64,000 nucleotides of DNA from Streptomyces erythrochromogenes (GCF_036170895.1 NZ_CP108036.1:1736001-1800000), one strand, 5' to 3'. Shown: positions 15,004 to 24,749, counted from the first letter of the stretch. Numbers and translations: made by a program. The notes: a model not told the origin generated them from the sequence alone.

Positions 15004-17772
15004 ATGTCCGCTCGCCTGTCCCGGGGGGCGCACAGTGTCGCCGGTCAGGTCTTCGCCCTCATGGCGGTGATCGTGGTGCTGCTCACCACGGCCGCCGCGC
15101 TGGCCCTGGTCTTCCAGGCCCGCTACGACAGCCAGCGCGACGCCCGCAACCGCTCGCTCGCCGCCGCCGAGGCCTTCGCGCACGCCCCCGGCCTGCCGGA
15201 GGCGCTGATGTCCCGGGATCCGACGGCCGCGCTCCAGCCGTTGGCCGAGGCCGCCCGCAGGGCCTCGGGCCTCGACTTCATCGCCGTGATGGACGTCCGC
15301 GGGGTCCGCTACACCGACTCGCGGCCCGAGCTGATCGGCCAGCGCGCCTCCGACGTCTCCCGGGCCGTCGCCGGGGAGTCCTTCACGGAGGTCTTCCAGG
15401 GCCAGCCGAGCGATGCCGTCCGGGCCGTGGTCCCCGTGCGGAACGCGGACGGCGCCGTCATCGGCCTGGTCGGCACCGGCATAGAGGTGGAGAACGTCTC
15501 CCACGCGGTGGAGGGGCAGCTCCCGCTCCTCGTGGGCGCCACGGCCGGCGGACTGCTGCTCGGCACCGCCGGCGCCGCCCTGGTCAGCCGGCGGCTGCTG
15601 CACCAGACCAGGGGCCTGGGCGCCGCCGAGATGACCCGGATGAACGAACACCACGAGGCCGTTCTGCACGCCGTGCGCGAGGGCGTGCTCATCATCGGCA
15701 ACGACCAGCGGCTCATCCTGGCCAACGACGAGGCCCGCAGACTCCTGGACCTGCCGCAGGACGCCGAGGAGCGCGCCGTCGGCGACCTCGGTCTCGACCC
15801 CCGCACCACCGAGCTCCTCGCCTCGGGCCGGGTCGTGACGGACCACGTGCACCTGGCGGGCGACCGGCTGCTCGCGGTCAACGTACGGCCGACCATGGCG
15901 TACGCGGGGCGGCCGGCGGGCCGCGTGGTGACGCTGCGCGACACTACGGAGCTCGCCTCCCTCACCGGCCGGGCCGAGGTCGCCCGCAGCCGCCTGCAGC
16001 TGCTGTACGACGCGGGCGGGCGGATCGGCACCACGCTCGACGTGGTGCGCACCGCCGAGGAGCTGTCGGAGGTGGCCGTACCGCGCTTCGCCGACTTCGT
16101 GACGGTGGAGCTGCTGGAGCCCGTACTGCACGGTGACGAGCCCTCCGACGTCACCGGCGTCTACACCGAGATGCGCCGGGCGGCCATCACCGGCGTGCGC
16201 ACCGACTCGCCGCTCCAGCCGGTCGGCGACCTCATCCGGTTCGTGGTGCCGACGGCCCCGATGGCGGCGGCCCTGGACGAAGGGCACGCGGTGCTGGCTG
16301 CCGATCTGAACGCGGCCATGGGCTGGCGGGCCCAGGACTCCGAGGGCACCCGCGTGGCCCTCGAGTACGGGTTGCACTCGCTGATCTCCGTACCCCTCCA
16401 GGCCCGCGGGGTGGTCCTCGGCATGGCCAACTTCTGGCGCGCCGACACGCCGGAGCCCTTCGACGGGGAGGACCTGTCCTTCGCGGAGGAGCTGGGTGCG
16501 CGGGCGGCCGTCTCCATCGACAACGCCCGCCGCTTCACCCGCGAGCACGCGACGGCCGTGACCCTCCAGCGCAGGCTCCTGCCCCGGGTGCTGCCCGACC
16601 AGAGCGCCGTGGACGTGGCCTACCGCTACCTGCCGGCGAAGGCGGGGGTGGGAGGCGACTGGTTCGACGTGATCCAGCTCCCGGGCGCCCGCGTGGCGCT
16701 GGTCGTGGGCGATGTCGTCGGGCACGGGGTGCACGCCGCGGCCACCATGGGCCGGCTGCGGACCGCGGTGCACAACTTCGCCACCCTGGACCTGCCGCCC
16801 GACGAGCTGCTCGGGCACCTGGACGAGCTGATCAACCGGATCGACCAGGACGAGGCCGGGGGCGGGGGCGGGGACGCGGACGGGAGCGGAGCGGGCGGGG
16901 AGCACGGAGGGCCCGACGGTGCGGCCGAGCGTGCTTCCGCCGTCACCGGGGCCACCTGTCTCTACGCGGTCTACGACCCGGTCTCCGGACGGTGCCGGAT
17001 GGCGAGCGCCGGGCATCCCGGGCCCGCGCTGATCAGCCCCGACGGCGGGGTGGAGTTCCCCGAGCTGCCGGCCGGGCTCCCGCTCGGCGTGGGCGGGATG
17101 CCCTTCGAGGCGGTCGAGTTCCAGCTGTCCGAGGGGAGCCGGCTCGTGTTGTTCACGGACGGCCTGGTCGAGGACCGCGACCGGGACTTCGACACCGGTC
17201 TGCAGCTCCTCGCCGACGCGCTCTCCCGTCCCGGCCGCAGCCCCGACCAGGCGGCCTCGGACGTGCTCGCGACGATGCTGTTCCCGGTGCCGAGCGACGA
17301 CATCGCGCTGCTGATCGCGGACACCCGGCGGCTGGAGGCGGACCGGATCGCCGAATGGGAGGTGCCCGGCGAGCACTCGGCCGTCTCCCGGGTGCGCAAC
17401 GCCGGCTCGGCGCAGCTCGTCGAGTGGGGCCTGGGGGACATCTCCTTCGCCGTGGAGCTGATCCTCAGCGAGCTGGTCACCAACGCGATCCGGTACGGGA
17501 GCGCGCCCGTCGGGGTCCGCCTGCTGCGCGACCGGAGCCTGATCTGCGAGGTCTCCGACGGCAGCAGCACCTCCCCGCACCTGCGGTACGCGGCCACCAC
17601 AGACGAGGGCGGGCGCGGACTGTTCCTCGTCGCGCAGTACGCCGAACGGTGGGGCACCCGCTACACCGACCGCGGGAAGGTCATCTGGGCCGAGCTGCCG
17701 CTGACCGGCGGCGCGGAGCCGCAGCCGCCGGCCCCGCTGGACCTGGACGCGCTGGAGGACATGGCCTGGTGA
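15004..17772 (+). CDS. Membrane sensor PAS-GAF-SpoIIE phosphatase with C-terminal HATPase (anti-sigma-like) domain
   Basis: A 922-residue signalling protein. In order: a membrane helix at about 15-38, an extracytoplasmic DcuS/CitA-like sensor (residues about 40-170), a second helix at about 173-195, PAS (about 215-320), GAF (about 334-512), PP2C-type SpoIIE phosphatase (about 532-765; GGDWFDVIQL, VGDVVGHGVHAA, HPGPALI, LFTDGLVEDRDRD) and an RsbW-like HATPase (about 792-900; LILSELVTNAIRYG, DEGGRGLFLV). It would dephosphorylate an anti-anti-sigma factor and may also bind or phosphorylate one. A Gly/Asp/Glu-rich insertion lies inside the phosphatase domain. ATG 15004 was chosen for its GGGAGGGG site seven bases upstream; ATG 14959 would add 15 residues. 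Confidence 0.9.
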   Translation: MSARLSRGAHSVAGQVFALMAVIVVLLTTAAALALVFQARYDSQRDARNRSLAAAEAFAHAPGLPEALMSRDPTAALQPLAEAARRASGLDFIAVMDVRGVRYTDSRPELIGQRASDVSRAVAGESFTEVFQGQPSDAVRAVVPVRNADGAVIGLVGTGIEVENVSHAVEGQLPLLVGATAGGLLLGTAGAALVSRRLLHQTRGLGAAEMTRMNEHHEAVLHAVREGVLIIGNDQRLILANDEARRLLDLPQDAEERAVGDLGLDPRTTELLASGRVVTDHVHLAGDRLLAVNVRPTMAYAGRPAGRVVTLRDTTELASLTGRAEVARSRLQLLYDAGGRIGTTLDVVRTAEELSEVAVPRFADFVTVELLEPVLHGDEPSDVTGVYTEMRRAAITGVRTDSPLQPVGDLIRFVVPTAPMAAALDEGHAVLAADLNAAMGWRAQDSEGTRVALEYGLHSLISVPLQARGVVLGMANFWRADTPEPFDGEDLSFAEELGARAAVSIDNARRFTREHATAVTLQRRLLPRVLPDQSAVDVAYRYLPAKAGVGGDWFDVIQLPGARVALVVGDVVGHGVHAAATMGRLRTAVHNFATLDLPPDELLGHLDELINRIDQDEAGGGGGDADGSGAGGEHGGPDGAAERASAVTGATCLYAVYDPVSGRCRMASAGHPGPALISPDGGVEFPELPAGLPLGVGGMPFEAVEFQLSEGSRLVLFTDGLVEDRDRDFDTGLQLLADALSRPGRSPDQAASDVLATMLFPVPSDDIALLIADTRRLEADRIAEWEVPGEHSAVSRVRNAGSAQLVEWGLGDISFAVELILSELVTNAIRYGSAPVGVRLLRDRSLICEVSDGSSTSPHLRYAATTDEGGRGLFLVAQYAERWGTRYTDRGKVIWAELPLTGGAEPQPPAPLDLDALEDMAW

Positions 17773-17820
17773 CGCTGCGGTCCGCCGGGGGGCCGCGGCG
17801 GGCCGTCGTCGGCGGGCCGG

Positions 17821-19887
17821 TCACAGCGGCCGGGAGCGGGCCAGCAGCATCGCCACGTCGTCCTGCTGGGCGCTCGGGAGCAGCCGCCGCAGGATCTGGT
17901 CGCACAGCCGCTCCAGGGGCTGTTCCACCCCGTGCAGGGCCTGCCCCAGCTGTTCCATGCCCTGGTCGAGGTCGCGGTCGCGGGCCTCGATGAGTCCGTC
18001 GGTGTAGAGGACGAGCAGGCTGCCCGGGGGAAGGTGCACCTCCTCGGTGCGGAAGTCCCGTCCGCCGGCGCCCAGCGGGGTCCCGGGCGGGCCGTGGAGA
18101 AAGGTCACCGCCCCGTCGGTGGCGACGACGGCCGGCGGCGGGTGGCCGGCGCGGGCGATCACGCAGGTGCCCGATGCCGCGTGGTGGACGGCGTACACGC
18201 ACGTCGCCATCTCGTCCTCGCCGAGGTCGGCGACCACGGCGTCGAGGGAGCGGAGCAGTTGTGCGGGGGGTACGCCGTGGCGCGCGAGGGTCCGTACGGC
18301 CGTGCGCAGCTGTCCCATCACGGCCGCGGCGTGGATCCCGTGGCCCATGACGTCCCCGATGACGAGCCCGGTGCGGCCGCCGGGCAGCGGGATGGCGTCG
18401 AACCAGTCCCCGCCGACGTCGTGGTCGCTGGCGGGGAGGTAGCGGCCGGTGAGTTCGAGGCCGGGGACCTCGGGCAGGACGCTGTTGGTGAGGCTGCGCT
18501 GGAGGGTCAGGGCGGCCTGGCGCTGCCGGGTGTACATGCGTGCGTTGTCGATGTTGAGGGCCGCCCGGGCGACGAGCTCGTCGACCAGTACGCAGTCCTG
18601 CTCGTCGAAGGGCTCGCGCTCGCGCGTCCGGGTGACGGTGACGGCGCCCAGCACCGTGCCGCGGGCGACGAGCGGGACCAGGCGGGCCGAGCCCAGGGTG
18701 GCCAGGTAGGCCCGCAGGGCGTCGGCTCGCGGGGAGGTGATCAGTGCCGGGATGTCGGAGATGTAGAGGTTCATGGGCCGGCCCTCGGTGATGACCTGCT
18801 CGTAGAGGGTGCCGGCGGGGATCTGGAACGTCTGGCCGGGGGTGAGTTTCGCGGTGGGGGCGGTCGGGTCGGGGAAGTGTGCCGCCAGGCGGCGCAGGAC
18901 CCCTCGGGTGGAGGCCGTGGGCGCCGCGCCCTCGTCGGGGCCCAGGACGGATTCGAGGAGCTGGACGTCGGCGGAGTCCGAGAGCTGCGGGACCAGCAGT
19001 TCCACGATCTCCTGGGCGGTCTGGTGCAGGTCCAGGGTCGTGCCGATGCGGGTGCCGGCTTCCGCGAGCAGGGCGAAGCGGTGCTGGGCCAGCTCGGCCT
19101 CGGCCTGGGCCCGCTGGCTCTCGGTGATGTCGATGAGGGAGGCGATCAGGCCGAGGGGCCGCCCGGAGCCGTCGAGGAGCGGGGCGTAGGAGCAGGACCA
19201 GGTCCGGTCGTGCTCGGGGTCGGCGGGGGTCCGCCCGGTGCGGCGGACGTCGACGACGGCGGTGCCGCGGTCGAGGACCTGCTGCATCGTCGCCTCGAGG
19301 GCGGCGGCGTTGACGCCGGGGACCACTTCGGTGAGCCGTTTGCCGAGGTGCTCGGCGGCGGAGACGCCGTTCATCCTGGCGAGCGCGTCGTTGACCCGGA
19401 GGAAGCGCAGGTCGGGGCCGAGGGTGGCCAGGCCGATGGGTGACTGGGTGAACAGGCTCTGGAGGGCGGCGAGGGAGTCGCGCATGTGGAGGACCTCGGA
19501 GGTCTCCACGGCGATGAGCAGGGTGCCCGTCCGCCCGGCGGCGTCGACGGCGGGGACGATCCACATCTCCATCACGACGCGGTGCCCGTCGCGGTGGCGC
19601 ACGGGGAGGGTGCCGACGACGGTCTCGCCCGCCTGGACGCGCCGGGTCAGCTGGTCGGCGAGTTCGTGGTTGGCCTCGGGGACCAGTACGGAGGTTCCGG
19701 GGCGGCCGAGGACGTCCTCGGGGCGGTGCCCGAGCAGGTCCTGGGCGGCCAGGGACCACTCCGCGATGCGCCCGTCGGCGTCCTCCCGCCACAGGGCGAT
19801 CGGCAGCAGCTCGCGGAGTACGCCCGCGTAGCCGACAACCGCCGCCGGCGGGTCCGGCACCTCGCTCGTCGACTGGTAAGTGTCCAC
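17821..19887 (-). CDS. PAS-PAS-GAF-SpoIIE phosphatase
   Basis: A 688-residue cytoplasmic protein without membrane helices. Two PAS domains occupy about residues 20-125 (WREDADGRIAEWSLAAQDLLG) and 145-260 (FTQSPIGLATLGPDLRFLRVNDALARM), then GAF (about 270-440) and a SpoIIE phosphatase to the C-terminus. Metal-binding motifs are intact (GGDWFDAIPL, IGDVMGHGIHAAAVMG, RAGHPPPAV, LYTDGLIEARDRD). It lacks the HATPase domain of its convergent neighbour, but the GAF-SpoIIE part is clearly related, so the two look like paralogues. It starts with GTG at 19887. Its likely substrate is a phosphorylated STAS-domain anti-anti-sigma factor; none is encoded in the window. Confidence 0.9.
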   Translation of the reverse strand: MDTYQSTSEVPDPPAAVVGYAGVLRELLPIALWREDADGRIAEWSLAAQDLLGHRPEDVLGRPGTSVLVPEANHELADQLTRRVQAGETVVGTLPVRHRDGHRVVMEMWIVPAVDAAGRTGTLLIAVETSEVLHMRDSLAALQSLFTQSPIGLATLGPDLRFLRVNDALARMNGVSAAEHLGKRLTEVVPGVNAAALEATMQQVLDRGTAVVDVRRTGRTPADPEHDRTWSCSYAPLLDGSGRPLGLIASLIDITESQRAQAEAELAQHRFALLAEAGTRIGTTLDLHQTAQEIVELLVPQLSDSADVQLLESVLGPDEGAAPTASTRGVLRRLAAHFPDPTAPTAKLTPGQTFQIPAGTLYEQVITEGRPMNLYISDIPALITSPRADALRAYLATLGSARLVPLVARGTVLGAVTVTRTREREPFDEQDCVLVDELVARAALNIDNARMYTRQRQAALTLQRSLTNSVLPEVPGLELTGRYLPASDHDVGGDWFDAIPLPGGRTGLVIGDVMGHGIHAAAVMGQLRTAVRTLARHGVPPAQLLRSLDAVVADLGEDEMATCVYAVHHAASGTCVIARAGHPPPAVVATDGAVTFLHGPPGTPLGAGGRDFRTEEVHLPPGSLLVLYTDGLIEARDRDLDQGMEQLGQALHGVEQPLERLCDQILRRLLPSAQQDDVAMLLARSRPL

Positions 19888-20053
19888 ACCGACCTCACCC
19901 CGGGGGCCTGATTCCTACCGATTCACCCTATCCGAGGCATCGGCACCGGGCCCTGTGTCCGCCGGAAGGTCGGGTAGGACCAGTACCTCCGCGGGGGCGG
20001 CGGGAAACCGGGCGGCGGGAAACCGGGCGGCACGGCCGTCGGGTGGCCACCGG

Positions 20054-21418
20054 TCAGGCGTGCGCCATCAGATCCTGGGCACCGCCGCTGATGACCGCGG
20101 TCACCGGGATCCCCGCCCGGTCGATCAGGCCCGCGGCGACGGCCGCCCGGCGGCCGCTGCCGCACACCACCCAGATCTCCTGGTCCCGGGGCAGCTCGCC
20201 GATCCTGCGGGGCAGTTCGGCGAGGGGTACGGCGAGGGATCCGGGGATGCCGCCCTCGGGGCGGTCCGGCCGCACGTCGAGCAGCCGTCTGCCGTCGAGG
20301 TGCCCGGCCAGCGCGGCCGCGTCCGCGGTGCGGAAGGTGCGCAGCGGCCGGCCGGCGGCCGCCCAGGCGTCGACGCCTCCCGCCAGGTATCCGGCGACGT
20401 CGTCGTATCCGATCCGCAGGAGCTGGACCATCGCCTCGCGGGCGGCGTCCGCTGCCGGTTCCGGCAGGACGAGGACCAGCCGCGTGCCGAAGGGCACGAC
20501 CTCGCCGACCAGGGTCGCGAAGCGCTCGTCGAGCTCGTCGCAGATCGAGTCGGGCAGGTGGCCGGCGGCGAAGGCCGCCCGGTCGCGCGCGTCGACGATC
20601 TGAGCGCCGCCGCCGGCGAGCCCCTCCACCATGTTCGGGGTGAGCGCGCGGAGCACGGGCGGGCCGCCGAGGACCCGCGGGCCGTGCCAGTTGACCGGGG
20701 CCATGTGGCGGTAGTAGGCGGGGTACGGGGGCAGGCCGGACATCCGTCCCCTGACGAACTCCTCCTCGTCCTGGGCGGTCAGGACGGGGTTGGTGCGCCG
20801 CTCCGTGCCGACGGTGCTGGTCCGCTCCCCCGACACCGGGCCGGCCGCGCAGGAGCTGCCCGCGCCGTGCGTCGGCAGCACGCGGGTGCCGTCCGGGAGC
20901 AGGGCGAGCCGGCGCAGGGTCCGGTACTGGGCCCGGGCGAGTTCCTCCGTACGGCCGCTGCCGGACAGGTCGGTGCGGCCGGCGTTGCCGACGAGGAGGC
21001 TGCCTCCGGTGAAGACGGCCGACGGGACGCGGTGCTCCTCGTCGAAGACCAGGTAGGAGGTGTGTTCGGCGGTGTGGCCGGGTGTTTCGACGGCCCGTAC
21101 GGTCGCGTCGCCGACGGAGATCTCGTCGTCCTCGGCCATGGCCAGGTGGTCGAAGGCGTAGGGGGCGCGGGCCGGGCCTGCGACGGTGGCGCCGGTCGCC
21201 GCCCGGACCTCCAGCGCGCCGGAGACGTAGTCGTTGTGCACGTGCGTCTCCAGGACGTACCGGATGCGGACGCCCTTGGCGGCGCAGGAGTCCATCAGCC
21301 CCCAGACGTCCCGCTGCGGGTCGACGAGGGCGGCCTCGTCGCCGCTGACGAGCAGGTAGCTGGTGTCCCCGAGGGACGGGGTGGCGATGACCTCGATCGT
21401 CGCCTCGGAACCGTTCAT
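20054..21418 (-). CDS. MBL-fold/double rhodanese fusion, persulfide dioxygenase-like
   Basis: A 454-residue fusion. The first 250 residues form an ETHE1-like metallo-beta-lactamase domain with THVHNDYVSG in place of the usual HxHxDH, plus ETPGHTAEHTSY and the ligand-bearing FTGGSLLVGNAGRTDL. Two rhodanese domains follow. The first (IVDARDRAAFAAGHLPDS) seems to lack a catalytic Cys; the second has an active loop VCGSGRRA. It would oxidise glutathione- or thiol-persulfide to sulfite and move sulfane sulfur between carriers. The ATG overlaps the stop of the upstream sulfite oxidase-like gene by four bases, and the sulfite-consuming partner supports this role. Confidence 0.85.
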   Translation of the reverse strand: MNGSEATIEVIATPSLGDTSYLLVSGDEAALVDPQRDVWGLMDSCAAKGVRIRYVLETHVHNDYVSGALEVRAATGATVAGPARAPYAFDHLAMAEDDEISVGDATVRAVETPGHTAEHTSYLVFDEEHRVPSAVFTGGSLLVGNAGRTDLSGSGRTEELARAQYRTLRRLALLPDGTRVLPTHGAGSSCAAGPVSGERTSTVGTERRTNPVLTAQDEEEFVRGRMSGLPPYPAYYRHMAPVNWHGPRVLGGPPVLRALTPNMVEGLAGGGAQIVDARDRAAFAAGHLPDSICDELDERFATLVGEVVPFGTRLVLVLPEPAADAAREAMVQLLRIGYDDVAGYLAGGVDAWAAAGRPLRTFRTADAAALAGHLDGRRLLDVRPDRPEGGIPGSLAVPLAELPRRIGELPRDQEIWVVCGSGRRAAVAAGLIDRAGIPVTAVISGGAQDLMAHA

Positions 21419-22524
21419 ACGACCACCACTTCTACGGAGGCCACGGGATTGCAGCCGTAGCCGCGGGCGTTCCACGGGGCCTGCGGCGGCTGTGTGTCGC
21501 CGCGGGCGTCGGTCGCGCGGGACAGCAGCCGGTACGGTCCCGGCTGCTGCGGGGTCCACCGGTAGGACCAGCCGCGCCAGGCGTACGGGCCGGCCGGCGG
21601 TTCGAGGACGGCTTCGTGCCAGCCCCGGACGTGGTCCGGGTCGCGGCCGTCGTCCTCGTGTTCGGCCCGTACCTCGACCCTGTGCACGGGCACGCCGTCG
21701 CCCGACCAGGCGTGGCCGCGGACCAGGGTCTCGTGGCCCCGGCGCAGGTCCTCGTCCGGTGTGGGCTCGGTGATGAGCGACTTGACCCGCAGGGTCGTCA
21801 CGGGTCCTTCGGGGGTGCCGTGCGGGGTGAGGTAGAGGTATTCCTCGGCCTGGAAGACCCCGGTGAAGGGGGCGGTCACGGCCCGCGCCCCGACCAGCCA
21901 CTTCACATCTGCGACGGCGTAGCGGCCGGGGACCACCAGGCGGACCGGGGCGCCGTGCTCGGGGGTGAGCGGCTCGCCGTTCATACGGGTGGCGAGGAGG
22001 GTGTCGGGGTGGCGGGCCGCGGCGAGCGGGAGGCTGCGTTCGAAGGGCGTCCGGCGGCCGCGGACGGTGCCGGAGTCGGCTCCGGTGAAGACGACCTCGA
22101 CGGACTCCGGGTCCGTGCCGGCGCGGTCGGCGAGGATGCGGAAGGGCACGCCCGCGAAGTGTGCGCAGCCCACGGCGCGCTGGCCCCAGGGCAGGCCGGG
22201 CGGGGCGGGCCGCATCAGGCTGCGGCCGTTCCCGGCGCATTCCACGACGACGTCGAGTTCGCGGTGTTCCAGCGTGAGCAGTTCTTCCAGGCCGATGGAG
22301 AAGGCGGTGGCCACGGCGCCGCCGACCCGGAGCCGCCACCGGCCGGGGCCGGTCGGCGGGATGCCGAAGTGGTCGCGCACGAAGAAGGCGTCGACGGGGG
22401 TGACGGGCTCGGCCAGGGCGGCCGACGGGGTCTGGGCGTTGTACGGGTCGGCGCTGACCGTCTCGGGGGCCCAGACGGTTGCACCGGGCCCGCGGGCGAC
22501 CTTGGAATCCGGCGCTGCGGTCAT
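21415..22524 (-). CDS. Sulfite oxidase-like molybdopterin enzyme
   Basis: A 369-residue cytoplasmic SUOX-fold enzyme. The molybdenum-ligating Cys is in VVVECAGNGRS (residues about 93-103), followed by AVGCAHFAGVPF and the cofactor-contact GAPVRLVVPGRYAVADVKWL. A C-terminal Mo-co dimerisation domain (about residues 240-365) is present. There is no cytochrome b5 domain and no Tat signal, so it is a soluble dehydrogenase type. ATG 22524 was preferred over GTG 22530 because GGGAGG lies seven bases before the ATG. It is coupled by an ATGA overlap to the MBL-rhodanese gene; together they would convert persulfide to sulfite and then sulfate. Confidence 0.9.
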   Translation of the reverse strand: MTAAPDSKVARGPGATVWAPETVSADPYNAQTPSAALAEPVTPVDAFFVRDHFGIPPTGPGRWRLRVGGAVATAFSIGLEELLTLEHRELDVVVECAGNGRSLMRPAPPGLPWGQRAVGCAHFAGVPFRILADRAGTDPESVEVVFTGADSGTVRGRRTPFERSLPLAAARHPDTLLATRMNGEPLTPEHGAPVRLVVPGRYAVADVKWLVGARAVTAPFTGVFQAEEYLYLTPHGTPEGPVTTLRVKSLITEPTPDEDLRRGHETLVRGHAWSGDGVPVHRVEVRAEHEDDGRDPDHVRGWHEAVLEPPAGPYAWRGWSYRWTPQQPGPYRLLSRATDARGDTQPPQAPWNARGYGCNPVASVEVVVV

Positions 22525-22865
22525 GGCCACACCTCCCGTCGGCCTCGTGGCGAGCGCGACGCGAATTTCTTCCAGCCTACGTCCCGAAAGGTATTGACTC
22601 AGGACGAATAGGGAGGAGACTCACTAATACACCGGATCACCGGAAAGAGCCGCACCTCCCTCAGGAGACGTCCTGGGGCCCGAGTGACTTCGATCCAGGC
22701 TCTGGCCAGGCCCCCGGCAGGACTTGTCGACCACGGGAGCCATCGGCGACGGCGGATGGCTCATGGCACCGACGGACTGCCGGGGACTGTCATGTCCACA
22801 GACACCCGTATGTAAGATCCCGACCATTGCATTCGCAGATACGTACGGGGTCGGTGATCGCGGGG
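22525..22865. other. 341-bp divergent intergenic region without a gene
   Basis: No convincing frame is present. The region separates the sulfur genes (leftward) from the DUF1023 hydrolase (rightward). It contains A/T-richer patches near 22555-22635 and 22795-22845; TAAGAT at 22813-22818 could be a -10 box for the hydrolase gene. I see no clear riboswitch or operator. Confidence 0.5.
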
Positions 22866-24749
22866 ATGGACTACGCAACGCTGAAGGCGCTCAAGCCTTC
22901 GGAGTTCACGGAGGCGGCGGACGGATACCGGTCGGTCAGCAGCATGGCCGACCACGCCTATGCGAGCGCCGAGCAGCAGATCACGACGCGGCTCCGGTCC
23001 GGGCTGAGCGGCAAGGCGGTGGACGCCGCGGTGGAGCAACTCCAGCTGCTGGCGAAGAACTTCCACTACACGCAGGTCGAATGCGGGCTCGCCGCGACCT
23101 CGCTGAACGCTCTGGCGGCCTCGCTGACGACGGCCAAGTCGAAGCTGGACGGCGCTGTCGCGGACGCGGAGGCCGCGAAGTTCTCGGTGGGGGCGGACGG
23201 TTCGGTCAGCTACCCGCCCGCCGGCGAGGAGAAGGACGGCAAGCTGCCCGAGGGGGGCACGGTCAGTGGCAGTGCCAAGGGCAAACCGTCCGGGAACGTC
23301 ATCGACCCCGCCAAGGACGCGGGCGACCTGTCCGCCGCGCTGGAGCGGCAGGCCGCCAACATCCACCCGAACCCGAACTTCGGGAAGGCGGTGGAGATAG
23401 CCAACCGGATCGCCCAGGCCGTCGCCGAGGCCACCGAGGCCGACACCCAGTGGGCGCCCAAACTCCGCAAGCTGAAGGCGGACGACGACTTCCTCGTCTC
23501 CGAATCCGACTGGGCCGATGTCGCGGCGGACAGCGGCGAGGTCCGGGCCGGGGCCAAGGACTACCTCGCCCACATCAAGCCGCCGCCCCCGAAGGGCAGC
23601 GACCCCGAGCTGAACGCCGAATGGTGGAAGGGCCTTTCCGACAGGGAGAGGGAGGCCTACATCACCCTTCAGCCGGCGAGCGTCGGGGCCATGAACGGGC
23701 TTCCCGCGGACGCCCGCGACAGCGCCAACCGCACGGTCCTCGCGGAGACGCACGGCCTCTACAGGACGGAGCTGAACGGGATCCCCAAGGAACCCGAGCC
23801 CAAGTACCACTACGTCCAGCGCGGGCGCGCCTGGATGCGCGAAGAGACCGACGCGTGGAGTGCCTGGAACGACAAGCACGGGGACCGCAAGGCCCACCTG
23901 GAGGACCGTCTGTTCGGCATGGAAACCATCCAGAAGCGCTTCGACGAGAGCGCCGAGCGCGGACTGCCCCAGGCGTACCTGCTCGGTTTCGACGCCGAGG
24001 CGAACAACGACGGCCGGGTGATCCTGGCCAACGGGAACCCGGACACCGCGGACCACACGGCCGTCTTCGTGCCGGGCACGAAGACGACCCTGGGCAGCAT
24101 CGAGGACGAGGCCGCGAAGAGCGACGCCCTGTGGCGCGAGTCCTCGGCGATGGCGCCCGGCAAGTCGGTGTCGACCATCACCTGGTTCGACTACGACGCC
24201 CCGAACACCATCGTCTCCGAGGCCACCCAGGACAAGTGGGCGCAGCAGGGCGCTCCGACGCTGCGGCAGTTCCTCGACGGCACCGAGACGGCCCACCGGT
24301 CGGCCACCGGCGACAGCTCGCACACGACGCTCATGGGCCACAGCTACGGATCCACCTTGATCGGCGACACGGCGAAGTACCGCAGCGAGTACGCCGACAC
24401 CTGGGACGATCCCCTGCCCGTCGACGACGTGGTCGTGGCCGGCAGCCCCGGCATGCAGGCGGACCACGCCGCCGACCTCGGCTTCAAGCCGAAGCACGTG
24501 TGGGCCATGGAAGGCGGGGGCGACGACAACTTCGTCACGGGTGGCGGCCGCTTCGCCGGCCTCGGCGACAACTGGACCATTCCGACGGACGAGTCCTTCG
24601 GCGCCAACAAGATGCGCAGCGATTCCCCCGGCCACGGAAACTTCTGGGACGAGGAGGACGGCAAGGCGTCCCTCAGTCTGCGCAACCAGGCGGCCGTCAT
24701 CGCCGGCCGCTACGACCAGGTCGATCTGGAAAGGGCGGCTCCGCACTGA
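22866..24749 (+). CDS. DUF1023-type alpha/beta hydrolase with WXG-like N-terminus
   Basis: A 627-residue protein. The N-terminal 110 residues are helical (ADGYRSVSSMADHAYASAEQQITTRL) and resemble WXG100-like segments. A charged linker follows, and the C-terminal half (residues about 390-600) is an alpha/beta hydrolase with nucleophile elbow GHSYGS and an upstream FVPGTKTTL strand. This arrangement is typical of DUF1023 proteins, which are abundant in Streptomyces and have no established substrate. The ATG at 22866 starts a family-like MDYATLKALKPSEF; a GTG at 22854 is an alternative. Its stop overlaps the next start (TGATG), so it is coupled to the lipoprotein gene. Confidence 0.85.
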   Translation: MDYATLKALKPSEFTEAADGYRSVSSMADHAYASAEQQITTRLRSGLSGKAVDAAVEQLQLLAKNFHYTQVECGLAATSLNALAASLTTAKSKLDGAVADAEAAKFSVGADGSVSYPPAGEEKDGKLPEGGTVSGSAKGKPSGNVIDPAKDAGDLSAALERQAANIHPNPNFGKAVEIANRIAQAVAEATEADTQWAPKLRKLKADDDFLVSESDWADVAADSGEVRAGAKDYLAHIKPPPPKGSDPELNAEWWKGLSDREREAYITLQPASVGAMNGLPADARDSANRTVLAETHGLYRTELNGIPKEPEPKYHYVQRGRAWMREETDAWSAWNDKHGDRKAHLEDRLFGMETIQKRFDESAERGLPQAYLLGFDAEANNDGRVILANGNPDTADHTAVFVPGTKTTLGSIEDEAAKSDALWRESSAMAPGKSVSTITWFDYDAPNTIVSEATQDKWAQQGAPTLRQFLDGTETAHRSATGDSSHTTLMGHSYGSTLIGDTAKYRSEYADTWDDPLPVDDVVVAGSPGMQADHAADLGFKPKHVWAMEGGGDDNFVTGGGRFAGLGDNWTIPTDESFGANKMRSDSPGHGNFWDEEDGKASLSLRNQAAVIAGRYDQVDLERAAPH

